From positions 1 to 33,304 of the forward strand of contig MSHH01000079.1 of NCBI GenBank assembly GCA_001941075.1: a stretch of 33,304 nt of DNA, read 5' to 3'. Below the pieces are notes generated by a model. It did no database searches. It had not been told where the DNA came from and saw only the letters and a list, made by a program, of their open reading frames with translations. The translations under genes and the position numbers were made by a program. Positions 7,887 to 14,319 of the stretch are shown piece by piece (within the stretch, counting starts at the first letter, position 1; every line of letters begins with the position of its first letter). The DNA is from Oscillospiraceae bacterium Zagget6 (GTDB lineage: Bacteria > Bacillota > Clostridia > Oscillospirales > Oscillospiraceae).

Positions 7887-8636
7887 ATGTTGATCGACCC
7901 GCAAACCATCGGTCATGTTCACTCGTTAGAAACCTTCGGCCTGGTAGACGGCCCCGGCGTGCGCTTTGTGGTCTTTTTGCAGGGCTGTCGGATGCGGTGT
8001 CAGTACTGCCATAACCCGGAGACCTGGGCCACCGGCGGCGGCACCGAGTGGACGGCACAGGCGCTGTTCCAGCGGGTGTGGCGCTACCGGAACTACTGGG
8101 GCAAGCAGGGAGGCGTCACCGTCAGCGGCGGGGAACCGCTGTTACAGCTGGACTTTCTCACCGCGTTTTTCACCCTGGCAAAAGAGAAGGGTGTTCACAC
8201 GGTACTGGACACCGCCGGGAACCCTTTCACCAGAGAGGAACCCTTTTTCAGCCGATTTCAACAGCTGATGGAGGTCACAGACCTGGTCATGCTGGACCTG
8301 AAACACACCGACCCCGCCGCCCACAAACGTTTGACCGGCTGGGACAACGGCAACATCCTGGACATGGCCCGGTATCTCTCTGACATCGGCAAGCCCATGT
8401 GGGTGCGCCGGGTGCTGGTGCCCGGTTTCACCGACGACCCGGCGGAGCTGACCCGGCTGAGAGCCTTCCTGGACACCCTGCGCACCGTGGAGCGGGTGGA
8501 AATCCTCCCTTACCACACCCTGGGGACCTTCAAGTGGGACAACCTGGGTATCCCCTACCCCCTGGAGGGCGTTCCCACCCCCACTGGGGAGCAGGTGGCC
8601 CAGGCGGAACATCTGCTTGGCATCGAAAAAGACTGA
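7887..8636 (+). CDS. pflA: Pyruvate formate-lyase-activating enzyme (radical SAM)
   Basis: This 249-residue radical SAM protein has the cluster-binding motif CX3CX2C (Cys34, Cys38, Cys41 in GCRMRCQYCHNP), preceded by SLETFGLVDGPGVR, which is typical of PflA. SGGEPLLQ follows as the SAM-binding GGE motif. It abstracts a hydrogen from the PFL glycine to create the glycyl radical, using SAM and reduced flavodoxin or ferredoxin. Its length matches the family (about 246 in E. coli). I prefer the ATG at 7887, with GAGAGGA about nine bases upstream, over a TTG at 7869. It is co-oriented with pflB, 119 bases downstream, and is followed by a strong terminator. It is intact even though pflB is interrupted. 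Confidence 0.93.
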   Translation: MLIDPQTIGHVHSLETFGLVDGPGVRFVVFLQGCRMRCQYCHNPETWATGGGTEWTAQALFQRVWRYRNYWGKQGGVTVSGGEPLLQLDFLTAFFTLAKEKGVHTVLDTAGNPFTREEPFFSRFQQLMEVTDLVMLDLKHTDPAAHKRLTGWDNGNILDMARYLSDIGKPMWVRRVLVPGFTDDPAELTRLRAFLDTLRTVERVEILPYHTLGTFKWDNLGIPYPLEGVPTPTGEQVAQAEHLLGIEKD

Positions 8637-8663
8637 CGCCGCTAAAACGTCGTTTTAAATCCG

Positions 8664-8702
8664 AAAACACCCCCATCTGTGGTTAGGATGGGGGTGTTTT
8701 TC
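8664..8702 (+). terminator. Terminator of the pfl operon
   Basis: A 14-bp perfect stem (8664-8677/8687-8700, core ACACCCCCATC) with a 9-base loop ends in a T-run. It lies 27 bases after the pflA stop. Confidence 0.9.
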
Positions 8703-8800
8703 AGGTTGATATAATGGGAAAGCCACGTTTTTTGCCATTGGCTTGATGGTTTTCCACGCTCCGAACGGCAGCCGAGGCCGCAACCCCGGACTGCCGCCGG

Positions 8801-9056
8801 AAAAAACAAAAAGCGCCGGGCAGAGAATTACTTCCATACACGGCGCACAGACACATCGGTCAGGAGGTGCGTTTGGGGCAACAACCATCTGTACCTAACC
8901 CACACAAGCACAATTCACCACTTGCGAAAAGGGCGGATTACACCTATAATGAGTAAGGTGCGATGCGGTTTTGTCGTTATGTATGGTGGTCGGTTCACCT
9001 GCATAGGCTGCCGGGCGCGGCAACACCCGGCAGCTATCGCACTATTTTGTTTTTCC
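8801..9056 (-). ncRNA. Free-standing structured RNA of unknown class
   Basis: This roughly 255-nt transcript has its own promoter and ends in a terminator (stem 8813-8818/8841-8846, then U5GU6). It holds no convincing ORF. Helices visible on plus coordinates: 8958-8964/9036-9042 (7 bp, enclosing a branched 5' domain), 9007-9015/9026-9034 (9 bp, GC-rich), 8858-8864/8894-8900 (7 bp with one G-U) and 8903-8908/8921-8926 (6 bp). No minus-strand gene follows before the antisense end of pflA, so it is not a leader. It does not look like 6S, SRP, tmRNA or RNase P RNA. The clostridial raiA motif is of similar size and style and is my first guess, unconfirmed. Confidence 0.6.
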
Positions 9057-9063
9057 AACGTTC

Positions 9064-9092
9064 AGTATAGCAGAATGTGGGAGAATTGACAA
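9064..9092 (-). promoter_or_regulatory. Promoter of the free-standing RNA
   Basis: The minus strand reads TTGTCA (9087-9092), a 17-base spacer and TATACT (9064-9069). A start near 9056 is expected. There is no ribosome-binding site and ATG shortly downstream, which supports an RNA product. Confidence 0.65.
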
Positions 9093-9252
9093 GCCTTTTT
9101 CTGTACTATTTTTGTATCTCTGTTTTTGCACAGAATGAGCCATTTTTGTCCCAAAAGCACGTTATTTTTGCCCCTTTCCTGTGGCTGCTGGTCGGGGCTG
9201 CCGCACCTGTTTGGTCAGCAACCTGCCCGGCATCGTGGCATAACTGACAGCA

Positions 9253-9292
9253 AAGGCGTCCCGTGGACTTTTCCACAGGACGCCTTGTTTTT
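9253..9292. terminator. Hairpin terminator downstream of proS
   Basis: The stem 9253-9261/9278-9286 (9 bp), one mismatch, then 9263-9267/9272-9276 (5 bp), has a CTTT loop. T-rich tracts follow on both strands (TTGTTTTTG on plus, TTT on minus). It probably ends proS transcription on the minus strand. I see nothing else in 9093-9252. Confidence 0.65.
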
Positions 9293-9364
9293 GTGTGTCA
9301 GAAGTGGTTTTTCAGGGGGAAGCTGTGCATTCCGCAGGGGACAGAGCGCCTCCTCCCTCGCAGA

Positions 9365-9399
9365 ATTGCACATTGCTCCTTGCAAATTGCGAATTAGTA
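9365..9399 (-). repeat. Heptad array over the proS stop codon
   Basis: Plus-strand units are ATTGCAC, ATTGCTC, CTTGCAA, ATTGCGA and ATTAGTA. The last unit includes the TAA stop of proS and part of its final Tyr codon. The flank TTCTGCGAGG on the gene strand is shared with the array at 218-252, indicating common origin. Confidence 0.8.
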
Positions 9400-10833
9400 C
9401 GCCACGCCCCAGACGACCATTTTCTTGGCGGGTTTGCCGCAGATGGGGCAGACATCGCCCAAATGCTCCTGCTCGAAGGGCATACAACGGCTGGACACGC
9501 CCGCCAGCTCCTTCATGGCGATCTCACAGGCTTCGTCGCCGCACCACATGGTCTTGGCGAAGCAGGTGTGCTTCTCCATGGCGGCCTTCACATCCTCCAC
9601 CTTGGTGAAGGCAAAGGTGTTCTCCTCCAGCCGCTGTTTGGCGGACTCGTACAGGTTGTCGTGGACCTCCACCAGCAGGGCCTGTACCTTCTCCTCCAGC
9701 TGCTCCAGGGGGACGAAATACTTCTCTCCGGTGTCCCGCCGGGCGATGACGCACTGGTTCTTCTCCATGTCCTTGGGGCCGATTTCCACCCGCAGGGGAA
9801 CGCCCTTCATCTCGTACTCGGCGTACTTCCAGCCGTTGGACTGGTCGGAGTCGTCGGTTTTCACCCGCAGGCCCAGGGCCTTGATGCGCTGCTCCAGCGC
9901 ATACGCCGCGTCCAGCACGCCCTCCTTGTGCTGGGCCACGGGGATGACCACTACCTGGATGGGGGCGATGGCGGGCGGCAGCACCAGACCATTGTCGTCG
10001 CCGTGGGTCATGATAACCGCGCCGATGAGCCGGGTAGAAGCACCCCAGGAGGTCTGATAGGGGTATTGCAGGGTGTTGTCCCGCCCGGCGAAGGTCACGT
10101 CATAGGCGCGGGAGAACTTGTCCCCGAAGTAGTGGCTGGTGCCGGACTGGAGGGCCTTGCCGTCCTTCATCATGGCCTCGATGGTGTAGGTGGCCTCGGC
10201 CCCGGCGAACTTCTCCTTGTCCGTCTTGCGGCCTTTCAGCACCGGCATAGCCAGAGCGTCCCGGCAGAAGTCGGCGTAGCAGTTCAGCTGCTGCTCGGTC
10301 TCGGCCTCGGCTTCGGCGGCAGTCTCGTGGATGGTGTGACCCTCCTGCCACCAGAACTCACGGGAGCGCAGGAAGGGGCGGGTGCTCTTCTCCCAGCGCA
10401 CCACGCTGCACCACTGGTTGTACAGCATGGGCAGCTCCCGCCAGGAGTGGAGGGTATGCGCCCAGTGGTCGCAGAACATGGTCTCAGAGGTGGGGCGGAT
10501 CGCCATCCGCTCCTCCAGCTGGTCGCTGCCGCCCATGGTGACCCAGGCGGCCTCCGGTGCGAAGCCTTCCACCAGCTCGCCCTCTTTTTTCAGCAGGCTT
10601 TCGGGGATCAGCACCGGCATGGCCACGTTCTGGTGGCCGGTCTCCTTGAACTTTCCGTCCAGGATGTTGGTCATGTTCTCCCAGATGGCGTAGCCGTAGG
10701 GCCGCAGGATCATAAAGCCCTTGACGCTGGCGTAGTCCACCAGCTCCGCCTTCAGGCAGATGTCCGTATACCACTGGGCGAAGTCCTCGCTCATGGAGGT
10801 GATCGCCTTCACCTGTTTCTTGTTTTTCGCCAT
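9394..10833 (-). CDS. proS: Prolyl-tRNA synthetase, archaeal/eukaryotic-like short form
   Basis: The 479-residue class II aminoacyl-tRNA synthetase charges tRNA-Pro in the cytosol. It lacks the insertion (editing) domain of the long bacterial type. Class II motif 2 is visible around YNQWCSVVRWEKSTRPFLRSREFWWQEGHT, followed by the anticodon-binding domain and a C-terminal zinc-like region with paired cysteines (CPICGKPAKK). This is the type used by many Clostridia. I place the start at MAKNKKQ (10833), since a reading frame beginning further upstream would run into the leader terminator. A T-box with a proline specifier precedes it. The last codons run into a heptad repeat array. Confidence 0.94.
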   Translation of the reverse strand: MAKNKKQVKAITSMSEDFAQWYTDICLKAELVDYASVKGFMILRPYGYAIWENMTNILDGKFKETGHQNVAMPVLIPESLLKKEGELVEGFAPEAAWVTMGGSDQLEERMAIRPTSETMFCDHWAHTLHSWRELPMLYNQWCSVVRWEKSTRPFLRSREFWWQEGHTIHETAAEAEAETEQQLNCYADFCRDALAMPVLKGRKTDKEKFAGAEATYTIEAMMKDGKALQSGTSHYFGDKFSRAYDVTFAGRDNTLQYPYQTSWGASTRLIGAVIMTHGDDNGLVLPPAIAPIQVVVIPVAQHKEGVLDAAYALEQRIKALGLRVKTDDSDQSNGWKYAEYEMKGVPLRVEIGPKDMEKNQCVIARRDTGEKYFVPLEQLEEKVQALLVEVHDNLYESAKQRLEENTFAFTKVEDVKAAMEKHTCFAKTMWCGDEACEIAMKELAGVSSRCMPFEQEHLGDVCPICGKPAKKMVVWGVAY

Positions 10834-10884
10834 TTCTCGTTCATCCTTTCCTCTGTTTCCCCGCATATGGGGCGTTTGGCAATG

Positions 10885-11305
10885 AAAAAAGGACATCCTC
10901 TGCCGTCCCTCGAAGGACGGGAGCGAATGTCCCGCGGTACCACCTTGCGTTTGCCCCCGCCTCGCGGTGGGAGCCTTAGTGAGTAAAAAAGCCTGTCGGC
11001 TTTTTAGCTTTTAGCCGTTAGCTATTAGCTGTTAGTGCCTGGCTTTTGGCTGACAGCTCATCAAATGGGCTGATATAAAGGAAAACCAATAAAGCTCTTT
11101 ACCCTCGCGCTGTAACGGGCGCACCCGGCGCGGCTTCCGGGCAATCTGCCCCTGTGCCGCGTGGCTCGGAAGTGGGTTCGGTGTCCCGTTGGAGGGCCTC
11201 GCACCGTCCGGCCCCTCTCTTTGCCGCTGGAAAACGCCTACTGTTCTTCGTCACAGCCTGTCGCATATTGATTTGTATTATATACGATGTCCAAAGAACT
11301 GTCAA
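10885..11305 (-). promoter_or_regulatory. T-box leader and promoter of proS
   Basis: The promoter is TTGACA (11300-11305), 17 bases, TATAAT (11277-11282). The leader has the Stem I signature (GAAGAACAGTAGG, AGAGAG bulge region), a specifier segment GAACCCACTTCCGAGCC with CCC (Pro) at 11174-11176, and the conserved T-box AAGGTGGTACCGCGG at 10932-10946. A terminator follows (10891-10932, nested stems, U-run at 10885-10890). Uncharged tRNA-Pro should stabilise the antiterminator and raise proS expression. Between Stem I and the antiterminator sit a heptad array and an extra hairpin AAAAAGCC-N4-GGCTTTTT (10986-11005) that itself resembles a terminator. Confidence 0.93.
11004..11059 (-). repeat. 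Heptad array inside the proS T-box leader
   Basis: Eight imperfect 7-bp units on the plus strand (TTAGCTT, TTAGCCG, TTAGCTA, TTAGCTG, TTAGTGC, CTGGCTT, TTGGCTG, ACAGCTC). It lies between the Stem I/II region and the antiterminator. It is the only array here not at a gene's 3' end. Confidence 0.75.
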
Positions 11306-11331
11306 CCGTTGGTTTGGGGAGAAAAGCCCAC

Positions 11332-11366
11332 AAAAAAGGGGACGCGCCAGGCACGTCCCCTAAAAA
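11332..11366. terminator. Terminator of the CoA-transferase gene
   Basis: The stem 11338-11344/11354-11360 (GGGGACG/CGTCCCC) has A-runs and T-runs on both sides, so it can act in both directions. It lies just past the but stop and just before the proS promoter. Confidence 0.85.
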
Positions 11367-11380
11367 ACGTCGTTTCGATG

Positions 11381-12721
11381 TCAGCGGCGGTTGCTCCGCT
11401 TCCAGATGTGCATTTTCTCCGCGCTGGCGATCAGCTCGTCCCGGAAGTCGGGGTGGGCGATGGAAATCAGCGCCTCGGCCCGCTGCCAGGAGGACAGGCC
11501 CTTCAAATTGACCAGGCCGTATTCCGTGACCACATACATGGTGTTGGCGCGGGTGTCGGTGACGATGGAGCCGTTGTCCAGAGTGGGCTTGATGCGGCTG
11601 TGCAGCACCCCGTCCCGGCTCTTGAAGGTGGAGGACATGCAGATGAAGCTCTTGCCGCCCTTGGAGAGGTACGCGCCCAGCACGAAGTCCAGCTGTCCGC
11701 CTGCGCCGGAGATGGGCTTGATGCCGGCGGATTCGGCATTCACCTGGCCGTAGAGGTCGATGTCCACGGCATTGTTGATGCTGATGAAGTTGTCGATGGC
11801 GGAGATGGTGCGCACGTCGTTGGTGTAATCCACCGGGGCGGACATGCAGGCGGGGTTGTTGTCCAGGTAGTCATAGAGCTTCTTGGTGCCCGCGCCGAAG
11901 GCGTAGACCTGGCGGCCCTTGTCGATGGGCTTCCGGGCGCCGGTGATCTTGCCCGCCTTGGCGATGTCCACAAAGCCGTCTACGTACATCTCGGTGTGAA
12001 CGCCCAGGTCCTTCAAATCGGACTTGGCAATCAGGGACCCCACGGCGTTGGGCATACCGCCGATGCCCAGCTGGAGGCAGGCTCCGTCGGGGATCTCGTT
12101 GACGATGAGCTTTGCCACGGCCTCGTCCACGGGGGTAGCGGCGGCGGAACCCATCTCAGCGATGGGAGGGTTGTCCCCCTCGACCACCATGTTGACCTGG
12201 GAGATGTGGATGCCCTCCTGGAACCCGCCCAGGCACCGGGGCATATTCTGGTTGACCTCCACGATGATGACCTCCGCCCGCTCGCAGACCGCCGCCATGT
12301 GGGAGGCGCTGGGGCCGAAGCTGAAATAGCCGTGTTCATCCATGGGGGAGACCTGGAACATGGCTACCCGGCTGGGGCAGTCGATTTCCCGGTTGTAGCG
12401 GGGCAGCTCGGAGTAGCGGATGGGGGCGTAGAAGGCGAAACCCTTGTTGACCGCCTTGCGCTCGATGCCGCCCATGTGCCAGCTGTTCCAGGTCAGGCGG
12501 CTGGCGGGGTCGTCGATTTTGAAAATTTCCGGCTCCCACATGAGGATGCCGCCCCGGAAGTTGATGTCCTCCAGCTGGTCCATGCGCTTGGCCATGGCCT
12601 TGTCCAGCGCCACGGGGGTGGTGACGGTCCAGCCGTAGTCCACCCAGTCGCCGCTGCGGACGCACTTGACCGCCTCGTCCGCCGTGGTCAGCTTGCTCTG
12701 ATAAAGTGCCTGATAATCCAT
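11381..12721 (-). CDS. but: Butyryl-CoA:acetate CoA-transferase
   Basis: The 446-residue family I CoA-transferase matches the butyryl-CoA:acetate type closely: [64 protein letters not shown] and the C-terminal [17 protein letters not shown]. The catalytic Glu is expected at about residue 244 ([10 protein letters not shown]). It transfers CoA from butyryl-CoA to acetate, the last step of butyrate formation in most gut producers. 4-Hydroxybutyrate CoA-transferases are the nearest alternative, but the sequence fits But better. The start at 12721 is set by AGGAGG. A Rex-like site lies upstream. No other butyrate-pathway gene is in the window, so the gene is monocistronic. Confidence 0.92.
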   Translation of the reverse strand: MDYQALYQSKLTTADEAVKCVRSGDWVDYGWTVTTPVALDKAMAKRMDQLEDINFRGGILMWEPEIFKIDDPASRLTWNSWHMGGIERKAVNKGFAFYAPIRYSELPRYNREIDCPSRVAMFQVSPMDEHGYFSFGPSASHMAAVCERAEVIIVEVNQNMPRCLGGFQEGIHISQVNMVVEGDNPPIAEMGSAAATPVDEAVAKLIVNEIPDGACLQLGIGGMPNAVGSLIAKSDLKDLGVHTEMYVDGFVDIAKAGKITGARKPIDKGRQVYAFGAGTKKLYDYLDNNPACMSAPVDYTNDVRTISAIDNFISINNAVDIDLYGQVNAESAGIKPISGAGGQLDFVLGAYLSKGGKSFICMSSTFKSRDGVLHSRIKPTLDNGSIVTDTRANTMYVVTEYGLVNLKGLSSWQRAEALISIAHPDFRDELIASAEKMHIWKRSNRR

Positions 12722-12837
12722 AAGAGAAACCTCCTGCTGATGGAATATGAAATCCTGTCCTGTGTTCGCCGGTGACCGGTGGGGCCAGACCGTCATAGGA
12801 TACTGGGGCGGCCTCCCGGTTCGTTGTTGTCCATTCC

Positions 12838-12892
12838 ATTATAACGCAGTCGTGTTGAAATGGGAAGAGGGACTTTGTTATTTTTTTCACAA
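12838..12892 (-). promoter_or_regulatory. Promoter region of but with Rex-like operator
   Basis: A -10 box TATAAT (12838-12843) has only a weak -35 partner. TTGTTATTTTTTTCACAA (12875-12892) fits TTGTTAA-N4-TTMACAA with about six of seven matches per half, the binding motif of the NADH/NAD+ sensor Rex, known to control butyrate genes in Clostridia. It sits around -44 to -61, upstream of the -35 region, so the effect on this promoter is not certain. Confidence 0.5.
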
Positions 12893-12910
12893 AATTATGC
12901 CGCCGGTTTT

Positions 12911-12950
12911 CGACAAATTTCTTGTTTGTCGCGCCATGTTTTGGTATACT
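12911..12950 (+). promoter_or_regulatory. Promoter and operator of the kinase-like gene
   Basis: The -35 box TTGTTT (12922-12927), 17 bases, and extended -10 TGGTATACT (TATACT at 12945-12950) lie divergent from but. A perfect inverted repeat CGACAAA-N7-TTTGTCG (12911-12931) covers the -35 box, a typical repressor position. The start would be near 12957, giving a UTR of about 110 bases. Confidence 0.55.
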
Positions 12951-13067
12951 AGTTGGAAAGGGAGCGTCAGCCGCCTTTTGGGGCAAGCTAAGGCGGCGTG
13001 GTAGCCTTGTGTGTCCCGTTGGCTCTATGAAAGTGAACTGTAATCAGGGTGGAGAGTGGAGAAAAGT

Positions 13068-14147
13068 ATGGGCGAGTTTACCTTGTCTGGGAACGTCTAT
13101 TTTGACGGTGTTTCCCAGCCGGTGCTGCTGGTGAAAGACAAAAAAATCAAATATTACAATCCGGCGGCCCAGGCCCTTTTTCGCGCCTGCGCCCTCCCTC
13201 TGGCGGAGGGGGAGCGGCCTCCCGTGCCGCTGCCCGACGGAGACGGCGTGTCGGCGGAGCTGACCATGGACGGAGCGCGCTGGACCGTCCGCAGCCGGGG
13301 GGTGGGAGACGACGGCGTTCTCTGCCTGTTTGAGCGGGTCGGGGACGGCACACTCTCCCCTCAGCGGGTGCGGGAGCTGGCTGTACAGCTGCGGCGGCTG
13401 CTGGGGCCGCTGAACGCCTCCATCGAGACGCTGCAAAGCACCCTGGTGGAGACGGAGCAGCACCGCAACGAAAAATGGATCTCCTATCTGAACCACAGCC
13501 AGCACAAGCTGCTCCGGCTGGTGGACAATCTGGATTTTTACAGCCAGAGCGACGACGACCTGGCCATTCTCTACCCCTCCACTCCGCTGGAGCTGACGGG
13601 ATTTTGCCGGGAGATGGAGCACCTGCTGGACTACCTGCTGGGGCAGATCGGCTGCCGCTTCGTTTACCGGGAGGAGACGGCCAACGCAACAGTATGGGTC
13701 AACGAGTACCTGCTGCGCAGGCTGCTCTACAATCTGACCACCAACGCCCTGGGGCAGAAAGGGGAGCTGGTGCTGACCCTGCGCGTCGCGGGAGGTCGGG
13801 CGACGCTGACCCTGGCGGACAGCGCCGGAGGCATCTCACCGGAGAAGCTGGAGCAGGCTTTCACCCCGGAGGCAGACCGGTTGCTGGCCGATGGTTCGCC
13901 GGACGGCTTCGGGCTGGGACTGCCCATCTGCCGCCGGATCGCCCATTTCTTCGGCGGAACGCTGCTGCTGGCTCCCGCCGGAGAGGGAACGGCAGTCACC
14001 CTGTCTCTGCCCCTGTGTTCCGCCTCTCAGCGCGACCTGCTCCGGGACGAGGGCATCTTCGACCCGGCCCAGAATTACAGCCAGGTCCTCACTGAGCTGA
14101 GCGGGGTGCTGCCTGCCCGGTGCTACGGACAGGAGACAGTGTTTTAA
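13068..14147 (+). CDS. Histidine-kinase-like sensor with a degenerate phospho-acceptor site
   Basis: The 359-residue soluble protein has no transmembrane segment. Residues 1-95 resemble a small PAS-like sensor (ends with LCLFERV). Residues about 98-160 form a helical dimerisation region. Residues 215-320 are a HATPase_c domain with N-box NLTTNAL (Asn226), G1 DSAGGIS (Asp251) and G2 GFGLGLPI (280-287). Where HisKA domains have SHELRTPL, this protein has LRRLLGPL (108-115): Pro-Leu are kept but His is replaced by Arg. It may bind ATP but should not autophosphorylate at the usual site. No response regulator is adjacent. Start: ATG at 13068 with GGAG six bases upstream; a GTG at 13056 is possible. 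The C-terminal 45 residues are unassigned. Confidence 0.8.
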   Translation: MGEFTLSGNVYFDGVSQPVLLVKDKKIKYYNPAAQALFRACALPLAEGERPPVPLPDGDGVSAELTMDGARWTVRSRGVGDDGVLCLFERVGDGTLSPQRVRELAVQLRRLLGPLNASIETLQSTLVETEQHRNEKWISYLNHSQHKLLRLVDNLDFYSQSDDDLAILYPSTPLELTGFCREMEHLLDYLLGQIGCRFVYREETANATVWVNEYLLRRLLYNLTTNALGQKGELVLTLRVAGGRATLTLADSAGGISPEKLEQAFTPEADRLLADGSPDGFGLGLPICRRIAHFFGGTLLLAPAGEGTAVTLSLPLCSASQRDLLRDEGIFDPAQNYSQVLTELSGVLPARCYGQETVF

Positions 14148-14191
14148 GCGGTGTGCCGCCGCGTCTTGTAGACAACAATGATTAAAGGAAA

Positions 14192-14225
14192 ACATCCCGT
14201 GGAGGGTTCCACGGGACGTTTTTCT
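14192..14225 (+). terminator. Terminator of the kinase-like gene
   Basis: The 12-bp stem 14192-14203/14208-14219 with one mismatch and a GGGT loop is followed by TTTTT. It lies 44 bases past the stop. The remaining bases up to the topoisomerase stop at 14320 show nothing further. Confidence 0.85.
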
Positions 14226-14319
14226 CTTTTGGGGCGCTTTTTGTGCAGTTTCTAGCGAAATCTGTTATCTGCGCCCACTGTGCTTTTGGGGCCTTACAAC
14301 AGTACGACCTGCCAGACGT

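Noticed and set aside
8644-8656. Short palindrome AAAACGTCGTTTT after pflA, echoed near 11362
   Set aside because: It is too short and imperfect at the second place to call a site; it is probably chance or part of terminator flanks.
8655-8888. A 77-codon minus-strand ORF inside the free-standing RNA
   Set aside because: It has no ribosome-binding site, runs through the RNA's terminator and into the pflA terminator, and its composition is not protein-like.
11004-11059. CRISPR-like repeat array
   Set aside because: The units are contiguous 7-mers without spacers, and there are no cas genes.
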